From NCBI GenBank assembly GCA_021647905.1, contig JAKITW010000010.1:1-54449 (forward strand): 54,449 nt of DNA, in the 5' to 3' direction. The notes below the pieces were generated by a model that saw only the letters and a list, made by a program, of their open reading frames with translations, did not search any database and was not told where the DNA came from. This document shows positions 19,043-26,222 of the stretch, piece after piece. Made by a program: the position numbers and the translations under genes. Positions within the stretch are counted from its first letter, which is position 1, and every line of letters begins with the position of its first letter. Origin of the DNA: Desulfobacterales bacterium. GTDB lineage: Bacteria > Desulfobacterota > Desulfobulbia > Desulfobulbales > BM004.

Positions 19043-19975
19043 TCAGCCTACCAACCAGACCGAGACATCCGCGGCCATGGCCATCACCTTTGCCGATACG
19101 CTGCCTAAAAAACCTTTTTTCTCTTCCCCGCCGCGGCGGCCCATGACAATGGTGCCGAAATCGTCGATCAGGGCCTGGCGGATGATCTGCCGGCTGGGGT
19201 GAACTCCCTTGCTGGTGGTGAGCCGGCGGATTTTTTCCGCTGGAAAACCGCTGTTCAGCAAGAGCTGTTCCGGGCCGTGAAAGTGGCTGTCCGGGCGGTT
19301 GTCCAGGAGAAAATCGCAGGCATTGCCGAACAGTTGCCGGCATTGCTCCGGGTCAAGGGTCTGTTTATGGCTGAACATCGACTCGGAGTGGAACAGGGTC
19401 ACCTCGGCATAGGGATTGTCCTTGAGGATAAAGCCGAGGTGGTCCGCCGCCTTCAGGCTGTGGAAGGAGCCGTCCACCGGCAGCAGGAACCGGCGCGAGT
19501 TGACCTGGCCGTCCACCACCCAGATGGGAACATCGGTGCATTTTTTCAGGATCCGTTCCGAGACGCTGCCCATGACCATTTCTTCCAGCCTGGTCAGGCC
19601 GCGGCGGCCGATGATCAAGGCATCGTAGAGCCCCTGGCGCGCCACCGTGAGGATGTCGTCGGCCACCCCTGTTCGCGAGAGTTGGACCTGGGTGGTGATC
19701 TGTTGCGGACTTATCCCGCGCCGGCCGAGTTGCATGACCGCCTCGTTCATATAGCGCCTGGCCGCGGCGTATTGTTTCCGGGACGCGGGGCTCATGCTGC
19801 TCATCAGCTCGAGGTCGTCCAGCCAGTCACGGCCGGCTGCGGATAATGTACAGGGAACAACGCAGAGGAGATGGAGAAAGACCTGGTCCAGATCCTCAAA
19901 GAGCCGGCTGAGATAGCGCAGGGTGTTGGCGCTGTATACCGAGCCGTCCACTGTCACCAGGAGTTTTCTTTCCAT
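19043..19975 (-). CDS. Tandem universal stress protein (UspA domains)
   Basis: 310 residues with two Usp domains. Domain 1 begins MERKLLVTVDGSVYSANTL and ends with GRRGLTRLEEMVMGSVSERIL. Domain 2 begins RRFLLPVDGSFHSLKAADHL and ends with GRRGGEEKKGFLGSVSAKV. Both keep the G-x2-G-x9-10-G-S ATP-binding pattern. Usp proteins bind ATP and respond to stress, but the specific role cannot be told. The frame is open further upstream into kamA, but the conserved start is the ATG at 19975. It is 32 bp downstream of the kamA-family gene. Confidence 0.9.
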   Translation of the reverse strand: MERKLLVTVDGSVYSANTLRYLSRLFEDLDQVFLHLLCVVPCTLSAAGRDWLDDLELMSSMSPASRKQYAAARRYMNEAVMQLGRRGISPQQITTQVQLSRTGVADDILTVARQGLYDALIIGRRGLTRLEEMVMGSVSERILKKCTDVPIWVVDGQVNSRRFLLPVDGSFHSLKAADHLGFILKDNPYAEVTLFHSESMFSHKQTLDPEQCRQLFGNACDFLLDNRPDSHFHGPEQLLLNSGFPAEKIRRLTTSKGVHPSRQIIRQALIDDFGTIVMGRRGGEEKKGFLGSVSAKVMAMAADVSVWLVG

Positions 19976-20007
19976 GCCGTCTGCTCCGCCGGGGGGGAAG
20001 GGATTGA

Positions 20008-21051
20008 TCACGATTTTACATTGCCATAGGAGCAGGTAACCCCGCAATAGTTTTCGAACACCAGTTCATGGTCCAGGCGAAGGACATAATCAGGGAGCAG
20101 CGGAATCTTGCCGCCGCCGCCCGGGGCGTCCACCGCAAAGGTGGGCACGGCCAGGCCCGAGGTGTGGCCGATCAGGGCACGCATGATCGACAGTCCCTGC
20201 TCGACCGGAGTACGGAAATGATTAGTGCCCCGGGTCATGTCGCCCTGAAAGAGATAGTAGGGTTTGACCCGGATCAGGAGCAGCTTGTGGAACAGATGCC
20301 GGAGTGTTGCGGCCGAGTCGTTGACCCCCTTGAGGAGTACGGTCTGGCAGCCCATGGGGATGCCGGCGTCGGCCAGCCGGGTGCAGGCCCGGGCCGCTGC
20401 GGCGGTGATTTCGCCGGGATGATTGAAGTGGGTGTTGATGTAGAGCGGATGAAAGCGTTGCAAAAGGGCGGCCAACCGGCGGGTGACCCGCATGGGCAGG
20501 GTACAGGGCACCCGGCTGCCGATCCGGATGATCTCGATGCTGGGGATCCGGCGCACTGATTCCAGGAGCTGTTCGAGCCGGTCGTCGGAAAGCAGCAGGG
20601 GGTCGCCGCCGGAGAGGAGCACGTCCCGGATTTCCGGAGTTTTGCGGAGATAGTCGAGCCCGGCGCGGATGGTGTCGTTGCTGATCCGCATCCGGTCGGT
20701 GCCCACCTTGCGTTTCCGGGTGCAGAACCGGCAGTAGACCGCGCACTGGTCATTGACCAGGAACAGGGCCCGGTCCGGATATTTATGGACCAGGTTGGGA
20801 ACAGGGCTCAGATTCTCTTCATTGAGCGGGTCCTCCATGCAGACCGTGTCGTCAAGCTCCCTCGGGTCGGGAACTGCCTGGAGCCAGAAAGGGTCGCCCG
20901 GTTTCTTGATCAGGGAGAGATAATAGGGGTTGATCCGCATCGGGTAGGCGGCGGCAACCGCCTCCAGGGGGCTGGGGTCGATGTCGAACCGGGACGCCAG
21001 TTCCCGGGGCAGAACAATGCTTTTGCGTAACAGGCGTTGCCACTGGGTCAT
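20008..21051 (-). CDS. KamA-family radical SAM protein
   Basis: A 347-residue radical SAM enzyme of the lysine 2,3-aminomutase family. The [4Fe-4S]/SAM motif is CAVYCRFC (C-x3-C-x2-C) after FLVNDQ, and the PLP-binding lysine region is near the C-terminal APGGGGKIPLLPDYV. Members include lysine 2,3-aminomutase and EpmB, which makes beta-lysine for EF-P modification. The short length fits EpmB-like or uncharacterised KamA proteins. No efp or epmA gene is in the window, so the substrate is undecided. It may start a five-gene minus-strand run down to 15037. Confidence 0.9.
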   Translation of the reverse strand: MTQWQRLLRKSIVLPRELASRFDIDPSPLEAVAAAYPMRINPYYLSLIKKPGDPFWLQAVPDPRELDDTVCMEDPLNEENLSPVPNLVHKYPDRALFLVNDQCAVYCRFCTRKRKVGTDRMRISNDTIRAGLDYLRKTPEIRDVLLSGGDPLLLSDDRLEQLLESVRRIPSIEIIRIGSRVPCTLPMRVTRRLAALLQRFHPLYINTHFNHPGEITAAAARACTRLADAGIPMGCQTVLLKGVNDSAATLRHLFHKLLLIRVKPYYLFQGDMTRGTNHFRTPVEQGLSIMRALIGHTSGLAVPTFAVDAPGGGGKIPLLPDYVLRLDHELVFENYCGVTCSYGNVKS

Positions 21052-21081
21052 TTCATTTTTTTTGTTCGTAAATCAAATATT

Positions 21082-21182
21082 GATAAACTCGTAACAACCC
21101 GAAAGGCTTCAAATGCCACCCAATAAAATCAACAAGTTACAAGACGAATCACGTCCGTCGAGCGGGTTGTTGCGAGACCGAC
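21082..21182 (+). repeat. 101-bp MITE-like element, copy 3
   Basis: Third copy of the element at 8243 and 13710. It is flanked by AAATATT (21075-21081) and AAATGTT (21183-21189), 6 of 7 identical. It lies 31 bp upstream of the kamA-family start and 68 bp past the channel stop, so it may affect transcription between them. Confidence 0.85.
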
Positions 21183-21250
21183 AAATGTTCGATTGTTTAT
21201 ATGAAGTCGTTGCGGGCGAAGCTCGGTGTCCGGGCAGGTATCCTTGCAAT

Positions 21251-22237
21251 CTACAGTAGTTTCTCAAAGGCCTTGATATGATCGTGTTCGCCCAGGACAA
21301 CCAGAATATCGTCCTGGAGAATGGTGGTGTCCGGGCCGGGGTTGAAAAGCATCTCGCCCTGGTCGCGCTTGATTGCCACCACAATGAGGTCGTGTTCCTT
21401 GCGGATATTGGTATCCTTGAGGCTTTTGCCGGCAAAGGCGGCCTTGTCCGTAACCCGCATCTCCTCCAGTCGCAGGCCGAGTTCGCCGGCGTGAACAGTG
21501 AGGTCGATGAAATCGATCACCGTGGGACGGACCAGGAGGTGGGCCATCCGGCAGGCCCCGATATAATAGGGCGAGATGACCTTGTTGGCCCCGGCCCGCA
21601 GCAGTTTGACCTCCGAACCCTCCTCGCCGCTGGACCGGGCCAGGATAAACAGGTTCGGGTTCAATCCCTTGGCCGAGAGGGTGATGTAGACATTATCGGC
21701 GTCGGAAGAGACCACGGCAATGAGCCCCTTGGCCTTTTTGATCCCGGCGGCAAGCAGCATCTCGTCGTTTGAGGCCTCGCCCTGCAAGGAGAGATAACCG
21801 AGTTCCTCGATCTGCTGGATCTGTTCCGGGTCATGTTCGATCACTGCAAAAGGGCGATTGTTTTCTTTAAGCACGCTGCAGATGACCTTGCCGATTCTGC
21901 CGAAGCCGCAGACGATGTAGTGATCTTTCAGGCGTGATACCTTTTTTTCCATTTTTTTTCTCCCTAGGATTCGCCGCAATCCCCCTTCGACCATTGCCTC
22001 GGTGATATTGCCGAACAGGTACAGGACAAAGCTCACCCCCACCACGATCAGGGCGATGGTGAATAATTTTCCGCTGGGACTCAGCGGAAAGACTTCACCG
22101 TAGCCCACGGTGGTAATGGTGATGACCGTCATGTAAAGGGCGTTGAGCATGCTGCTGCCTTCCAGCACCATGTAGCCGGTGGTGCCGACAAAGAGGATGG
22201 CGGCAAGAATTATCAGCCCGGTGACTGTTTTTCGCAT
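21251..22237 (-). CDS. Two-helix potassium channel with RCK domains
   Basis: A 328-residue MthK-like channel subunit. The first helix is about 6-25, the selectivity filter is TTVGYGE (about 42-48), and the second helix is about 57-78. A cytoplasmic RCK_N (TrkA-N) Rossmann domain starts at HYIVCGFGRIGK, and an RCK_C (TrkA-C) domain occupies the last 75 residues. RCK domains gate such channels by binding nucleotides or Ca2+. RCK_C domains of some K+ transporters bind c-di-AMP, and a diadenylate cyclase is present at 43586, so that link is possible but inferred. Confidence 0.93.
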   Translation of the reverse strand: MRKTVTGLIILAAILFVGTTGYMVLEGSSMLNALYMTVITITTVGYGEVFPLSPSGKLFTIALIVVGVSFVLYLFGNITEAMVEGGLRRILGRKKMEKKVSRLKDHYIVCGFGRIGKVICSVLKENNRPFAVIEHDPEQIQQIEELGYLSLQGEASNDEMLLAAGIKKAKGLIAVVSSDADNVYITLSAKGLNPNLFILARSSGEEGSEVKLLRAGANKVISPYYIGACRMAHLLVRPTVIDFIDLTVHAGELGLRLEEMRVTDKAAFAGKSLKDTNIRKEHDLIVVAIKRDQGEMLFNPGPDTTILQDDILVVLGEHDHIKAFEKLL

Positions 22238-22402
22238 CTAGGTGAACCGTTTGCGTTTGCGGGAATCGGCGCCCGGCCGGCCAGGGGGCGGAGTTGTGCC
22301 AAGGCAGTGCCCAAGTAATCATAAATATACCGGTTTTACAAGCCCTTTTCAGAGAAGCGGGACAGGGACGGCGCGTGATCAAAAGGATGGTGACGCTTGA
22401 AT

Positions 22403-22436
22403 AAAAAAACCCCCTTCCGGCAAGTCCGGAAGGGGG
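22403..22436 (-). terminator. Rho-independent terminator of the cold-shock gene
   Basis: On the minus strand, CCCCCTTCCGG and CCGGAAGGGGG form a perfect 11-bp stem with a 5-nt loop (22410-22436), followed by seven T (22403-22409). It lies 26 bp after the cold-shock gene stop. Confidence 0.92.
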
Positions 22437-22462
22437 CGGTGTTGTTGAGCTTTGCAGCGGGT

Positions 22463-22678
22463 CTAATCCGAGGCAATCACATCATCGGCCTGGGGGCCTT
22501 TTTGCCCCTGGTTGACCGTAAACTCTACCTTTTGACCTTCTTCAAGGGAGCGGAAACCACCGGTGTCCCGGATGGAAGTGAAGTGGACAAACACATCGTC
22601 TCCCTGATCCCGGGCGATGAAACCGTAGCCCTTGCTGCTGTTGAACCATTTTACCGTGCCTATTTCCCGATCTGCCAT
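22463..22678 (-). CDS. Cold-shock domain protein
   Basis: A 71-residue CspA-family protein, a small OB-fold RNA/ssDNA-binding chaperone. RNP1 is KGYGFI and RNP2 is VFVHFTSI; the start is [18 protein letters not shown] lies 9 bp upstream of the ATG. A strong terminator follows, so it is monocistronic. The 5' side (22679 upward) lacks another gene for over 400 bp and could hold a long leader, as in other cold-shock genes. Confidence 0.96.
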   Translation of the reverse strand: MADREIGTVKWFNSSKGYGFIARDQGDDVFVHFTSIRDTGGFRSLEEGQKVEFTVNQGQKGPQADDVIASD

Positions 22679-22863
22679 CCTGCTTAACCTCCAAAAATTG
22701 CGATACTAACGTATCATGCTGGCGGGTAACAAGCCGCCATAAGCGATTGGTTCCGGAAACAGTTCCGCAACCAGTCTTCCCTCTCGAACCCGGCCGGCCG
22801 GGTCTGAAAAAATTTCCATGGATGAACAAAAAGATCTCATCTGACTGATATCCCGTCCTTACA

Positions 22864-22893
22864 GCCCGGGCCGGAATCGATCCCGGCCCGGGC
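22864..22893. other. GC-rich hairpin in gene-free stretch 22679-23116
   Basis: GCCCGGGCCGG (22864-22874) and CCGGCCCGGGC (22883-22893) make a perfect 11-bp stem with an 8-nt loop. Neither side has a proper T-run. It may be part of the cold-shock gene leader or an old terminator. The remainder of 22679-23116 holds only the csp ribosome-binding site and presumably promoters for csp and the tRNA gene that I cannot fix. Confidence 0.45.
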
Positions 22894-23116
22894 CTGCATT
22901 TAAAAATTACAATATGCGGGAACCCGGCAAAGCACAATACTAAAAGAATGGCAGGTTAATGGCAGGCAAAACCTAGTACTAAACCATAACAATCGAATGG
23001 TGATCCGGCGGTCTCTTCCCAGGGCCGGCAAAAGCGGAATTGAAGTGCTTCTTCTGACTTGTCTTTTATGGGAAATTATGCTACAACCCCCGTGAATCCG
23101 GAGAATATTTCATTGT

Positions 23117-23204
23117 GCCCGGGTGGCGGAACTGGTAGACGCAAGGGACTTAAAATCCCTCGATCCTTGTGATTGTGCGAGTTCGATTCTCGCCCCGGGC
23201 ACCA
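23117..23204 (+). tRNA. tRNA-Leu (UAA anticodon)
   Basis: A class II tRNA of 88 nt including an encoded CCA. The acceptor stem is GCCCGGG (23117-23123) paired with CCCGGGC, then discriminator A and CCA. The anticodon loop is CTTAAAA within GGGACTTAAAATCCC, giving anticodon TAA (leucine). A long variable arm and the T-loop GTTCGATTC are present. tatC starts 57 bp downstream. Confidence 0.97.
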
Positions 23205-23260
23205 TTTTCGCGGCCAGATATCCCGGACCGCTTACGCTGAACAAGAGAAACCAGCGCTCC

Positions 23261-24027
23261 ATGGAAAAATTTGAAAAACAGCAGTTGACCGATCACCTGA
23301 AGGACCTGCGGTCCTGTATCATCTACTCCCTCATCGCCTCGGCCGTGGGGTTCGCGGTTTCCTATGTCTATATCCAGGAGATCGGCGCCTGGTTCTTCAA
23401 GCCCCTGTTCGACGTCCTGCCGCCGGAATCCAGCCTTATCTTCACCTCTTACCAGGAGGCCTTTTTTTTTATCTAAAATTGGCCCTGGTCTGCGGGGTGA
23501 TCCTGGGCAGCCCGGTGACATTTTTTCAGATCTGGCGTTTTGTCGCCCCGGGCCTGTATCAGCATGAAAAAAAGGCGCTGATCCCCTTTTCCCTGCTTTC
23601 AACCTGTTGTTTTACCGGCGGGGTCGCCTTTGCCTATTTTGTCGTCTTTCCGCCGGCCTTTAAGTTTCTGGTCGGCTACAGCACCGATTATCTCAACCCG
23701 ATGCCAGCGGTGACCGAGTATTTTTCCCTGGCCCTGCGCCTTCTCATCGCCTTTGGCGCCATCTTCGAGCTGCCGATCGTCATGGTCTTTCTTGCCAGGC
23801 TCGGGGTGGTGAACGTCGCCTTTCTCAACCGGAATCGCAAGTATGCGGTGCTGATCAATTTTGTGATTGCAGCAATCCTGACCCCTACCCCCGATGTGGT
23901 GAACCAGATGTTGATGGGGGTGCCGCTTCTTATTCTATACGAGGTGAGCGTGGTGGCGGTGTGGCTTTTCGGCCGCCGCGGTTTTGCCGGGAGCCGGGAG
24001 CCGGAACAGGACCCTTCGGCTGATTGA
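23261..24027 (+). pseudogene. tatC: Sec-independent translocase TatC with a -1 frameshift at a T9 run
   Basis: Together the two frames encode a normal TatC of about 250 residues, the multi-spanning receptor of the twin-arginine export system. The first frame (MEKFEKQQLTDHLKDLR..., 72 residues) stops at 23474-23476 just after a run of nine T (23462-23470). The second frame continues at once with the conserved SPVTFFQIWRFVAPGLY and runs to 24027. One extra T, or a -1 slip on the run, would give EAFFFYLKLALVCG and restore a full protein. This may be a sequencing error, a real mutation, or recoding by slippage. No tatA or tatB is adjacent. Confidence 0.85.
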
Positions 24028-24141
24028 GACCTTCCGTGGCCAGCGCCCCTTGCAACTTTATTCATATCGGTTAAAACGTAACTGATTACGGGAGAGATCT
24101 TTCCGGGGTTGAAAAAACAGTTAAAAAGAGGATGGAGAACC

Positions 24142-25434
24142 ATGATCAGCGCAAGCCGTGCTAATGAAGACTTTCAACAGGCCCTGGCCATCGGCCGGCC
24201 ACCCAACATTGTCAAGCTTTTTCCCAACTCCCGCGCCCTGATCGTCAGCGGCAAGGTGATTGACCGGGCCTTGATCGCCAAGGGCAAGGCAATGACCATG
24301 GCGGCCAACGGCCGCAATTGCCTGGTGATCCGTGGCGCGCTGATGGCGGCCCAGCGGGCCAATGCCGCGATGATCATCGAGATCGCCCGTTCCGAGGGTG
24401 GGGCGGATGCCTATTGCGCGGTCAATTACTGGAACATTGCCCGGATCGTCGACTCCTTCTGCAATGAGCTGGGAATAACCGTGCCAGTGGCGATCCATGC
24501 CGACCATTACGGGATCAAGAAACCCGGGGACGTTGACTTTGCCCAACAGGAGATTCCCACCCTGTTTGATGCCGGGATTACCTCCATTGCCGTTGATGCC
24601 TCCCACATGCCGGATGCGGACAACCTGGCCGCCAACATCGCCTTGAACCCCTACATCCCGAAATGGGCCGGGCTGGAGACCGAGGTGGGCGAGATCAAGG
24701 GCTCCCAGGGGCTGTCCTCGGTGGAGGAGGCCCTGTTCCTGATCCAGGGGTTGAACGCCCATGACATCTTTCCGGACTGGATCGCCCTTAACAACGGCAC
24801 CACCCACGGCATTGAGGCAAGCGACCAGGGGATCCAGGTGGATCTCACCGCTGAGATCCATGCGCGGCTTGTTCCATATCAGGTGTCCGGCGCCCAGCAC
24901 GGCACCTCGGGCAACAGCTCGGAGCGGCTGCGGCAAATCGCCGCCCAAACCCGGACCACCAAGGCCAATGTGGCCACGGCCCTGCAGATGATCTCCTGGG
25001 GCCTGGTGGTGAACGACTATGGCAACGCCCAAATGGATGGGGCTGGTGATTTTATCAAAAAGGAAGGTGAAGGGGTCTCGGAAGAGATGTGGCTGGAGAT
25101 GGTTGGCTATGCCCGGCACAGGGGATGGAAGGGCGGTGATTTCAAGAAACTGAATCTGCCCTTTGAGACCAAGCTGATGGGCCAGCCCCGGCAGATCCGG
25201 CAACGGATGGCAACCCGGGTGGAGGAGTTTGTCCATCGGTTGCTGGTCGAGGTGTTCAATGCCCGGGACACCGCGCCCCTGGCCGTTGAGGCCATTCTTG
25301 CGGCCGGCTCCCACGATCCCGGTCCCAAGGTCGGCCGGATCGAGGATCCCGGCCAGTGGACCGAGGAGAAGTTCCGGCGCCGGGCCGGGGCGATGGACAC
25401 TGACAAGGGACCGCGGGGAGATTTTGATGATTAG
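24142..25434 (+). CDS. Class II fructose-bisphosphate aldolase-family protein
   Basis: A 430-residue protein with a class II aldolase-like TIM barrel. Typical elements are VAIHADHYG, with metal-binding His, a second region GITSIAVDASHM, ETEVGEIKGSQG, and NNGTTHGI/SGAQHGTSGNS for phosphate binding. It is longer than classical Fba (about 350), matching the long class II type seen in various anaerobes. The start with GGATGGAG upstream is preferred over an in-frame codon at 24109. The C-terminal tail is polar and charged. Substrate could be fructose 1,6-bisphosphate or a related ketose bisphosphate. Confidence 0.85.
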   Translation: MISASRANEDFQQALAIGRPPNIVKLFPNSRALIVSGKVIDRALIAKGKAMTMAANGRNCLVIRGALMAAQRANAAMIIEIARSEGGADAYCAVNYWNIARIVDSFCNELGITVPVAIHADHYGIKKPGDVDFAQQEIPTLFDAGITSIAVDASHMPDADNLAANIALNPYIPKWAGLETEVGEIKGSQGLSSVEEALFLIQGLNAHDIFPDWIALNNGTTHGIEASDQGIQVDLTAEIHARLVPYQVSGAQHGTSGNSSERLRQIAAQTRTTKANVATALQMISWGLVVNDYGNAQMDGAGDFIKKEGEGVSEEMWLEMVGYARHRGWKGGDFKKLNLPFETKLMGQPRQIRQRMATRVEEFVHRLLVEVFNARDTAPLAVEAILAAGSHDPGPKVGRIEDPGQWTEEKFRRRAGAMDTDKGPRGDFDD

Positions 25435-25444
25435 TTGATGACTG

Positions 25445-25640
25445 CCAGAGGACAGAGGACGGAGGACCCGCCTTTGCCATCCTCCTTCGCCTGATGGCTA
25501 CGGCGGGCAAGCAGAGGACAGTGGACAGAGGACGGAGGACAGAGGACAGAGGACAGTGGACAGTGGACAGTAAACCAAACACCAAACACCAGGCACCAAA
25601 CACCAGGCACCAGGCACCAGGCACCAGGCACTAAAAACAG
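25445..25640 (+). repeat. Heptamer tandem arrays (AGAGGAC and ACCAGGC types)
   Basis: Degenerate 7-bp units of AGAGGAC/AGTGGAC run to about 25570, interrupted by a hairpin (25467-25507). ACCAAAC/ACCAGGC units then continue to about 25632. This is the same class of array as at 10030-10240. It begins shortly after the aldolase stop. Confidence 0.88.
25467..25507. repeat. REP-like hairpin inside the heptamer array
   Basis: CCCGCC and GCCATC (25467-25481) pair with GATGGC and GGCGGG (25493-25507); a 3-by-3 internal bulge and an 11-nt loop complete the hairpin. It sits inside the heptamer array like an insertion. It resembles REP-type palindromes seen in many Gram-negative genomes. Confidence 0.6.
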
Positions 25641-25671
25641 TGGCCGGTGGGTGGAAGAATAAACGTTGGAC

Positions 25672-25823
25672 GTAAGCGTTCACCAGCACCTCATCTTCGC
25701 CCATTTTGGCCTGCTCGAATAGCACCAGTATGCTTCGCAGTCCCAAATGAACGAATCTAAGCCACTGGTAAACGCTTACGGGCATGAGATTACCGTAAAT
25801 CCGTACCCCCGGTGAACGGTTAC
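25672..25823 (+). repeat. 154-bp MITE-like element, copy B
   Basis: It begins GTAAGCGTTCACCAG; the inverse is at 25765-25779, and the 44-bp tail ends GGTGAACGGTTAC at 25823. The body aligns with copies A and C (ATCTTCGCCC, TTTTGGCC). I see no direct repeat at its ends. Its right end touches the MetH activation-domain remnant. Confidence 0.78.
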
Positions 25824-25831
25824 TAAAAAAG

Positions 25832-26035
25832 ATGGACCAGGAGATTGCTGAGAAATGCAAAGGGGAGGGGTGTGACACTACCCGCCGGTACAGCCCGGGA
25901 TATGGAGATTTTTCTATCGCGGCCCAACCGGTATTTTTTGGGCTTGTTAAGGACGTCATGCCGGTTCTTAAAATGAGCCCGGGTTATATCCTCTCGCCTG
26001 AGAAAACGATAACAGCGATAAAAGGTGTTACTTGA
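25832..26035 (+). pseudogene. C-terminal remnant of a MetH-type B12 activation-domain protein
   Basis: The 67-residue frame contains DTTRRYSPGYGDFSIAAQ, matching the RRxSPGYGD block of the vitamin B12-dependent methionine synthase activation (AdoMet-binding) domain. It ends in the natural C-terminal motif (SPEKTITAIKG). About 150 or more N-terminal residues are missing. The remnant starts 9 bp after repeat copy B, so an element insertion plus deletion probably removed the 5' part. Upstream codons up to the repeat hold no stop. A translated fragment would be too short to fold as the full domain. Confidence 0.7.
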
Positions 26036-26109
26036 CGAGGCGGCTTTTGGTATATCGGAATACCGGGGACAGCCACCTGGGTAATGGGGTACTTCAGATT
26101 ATAAGTTTC

Positions 26110-26127
26110 GTAACCGTTCGCCGGGGT
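26110..26127 (+). repeat. Solo end of the 154-bp element family
   Basis: GTAACCGTTCGCCGGGGT matches the outer tip of the family (GTAACCGTTCACCAGGGG / GTAAGCGTTCACCGGGGG). It faces the tip at 25811-25823. The MetH remnant is therefore enclosed by inverted element ends about 285 bp apart. The rest of 26036-26222 holds nothing I recognise. Confidence 0.5.
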
Positions 26128-26222
26128 CAGTTCATCGTAGCTGTTTAGGTGGGGCAGGCAGATCAAAGTGACCGGCGAAGAGACCAGTCGGCCGGCCGGC
26201 CGAAGACAGGCCGCGGTAGCAC

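Noticed and set aside
22864-22893. Rho-independent terminator
   Set aside because: The stem is strong but there is no T-run on either side, so it is listed only as a hairpin.
23123-23476. Open frame starting inside the tRNA-Leu gene
   Set aside because: Only its last part is real, as the first frame of tatC; the true start is at 23261.
25498-25959. Minus-strand frame through the heptamer array and repeat B
   Set aside because: Its sequence is made of repeat units and the complement of the MetH remnant.
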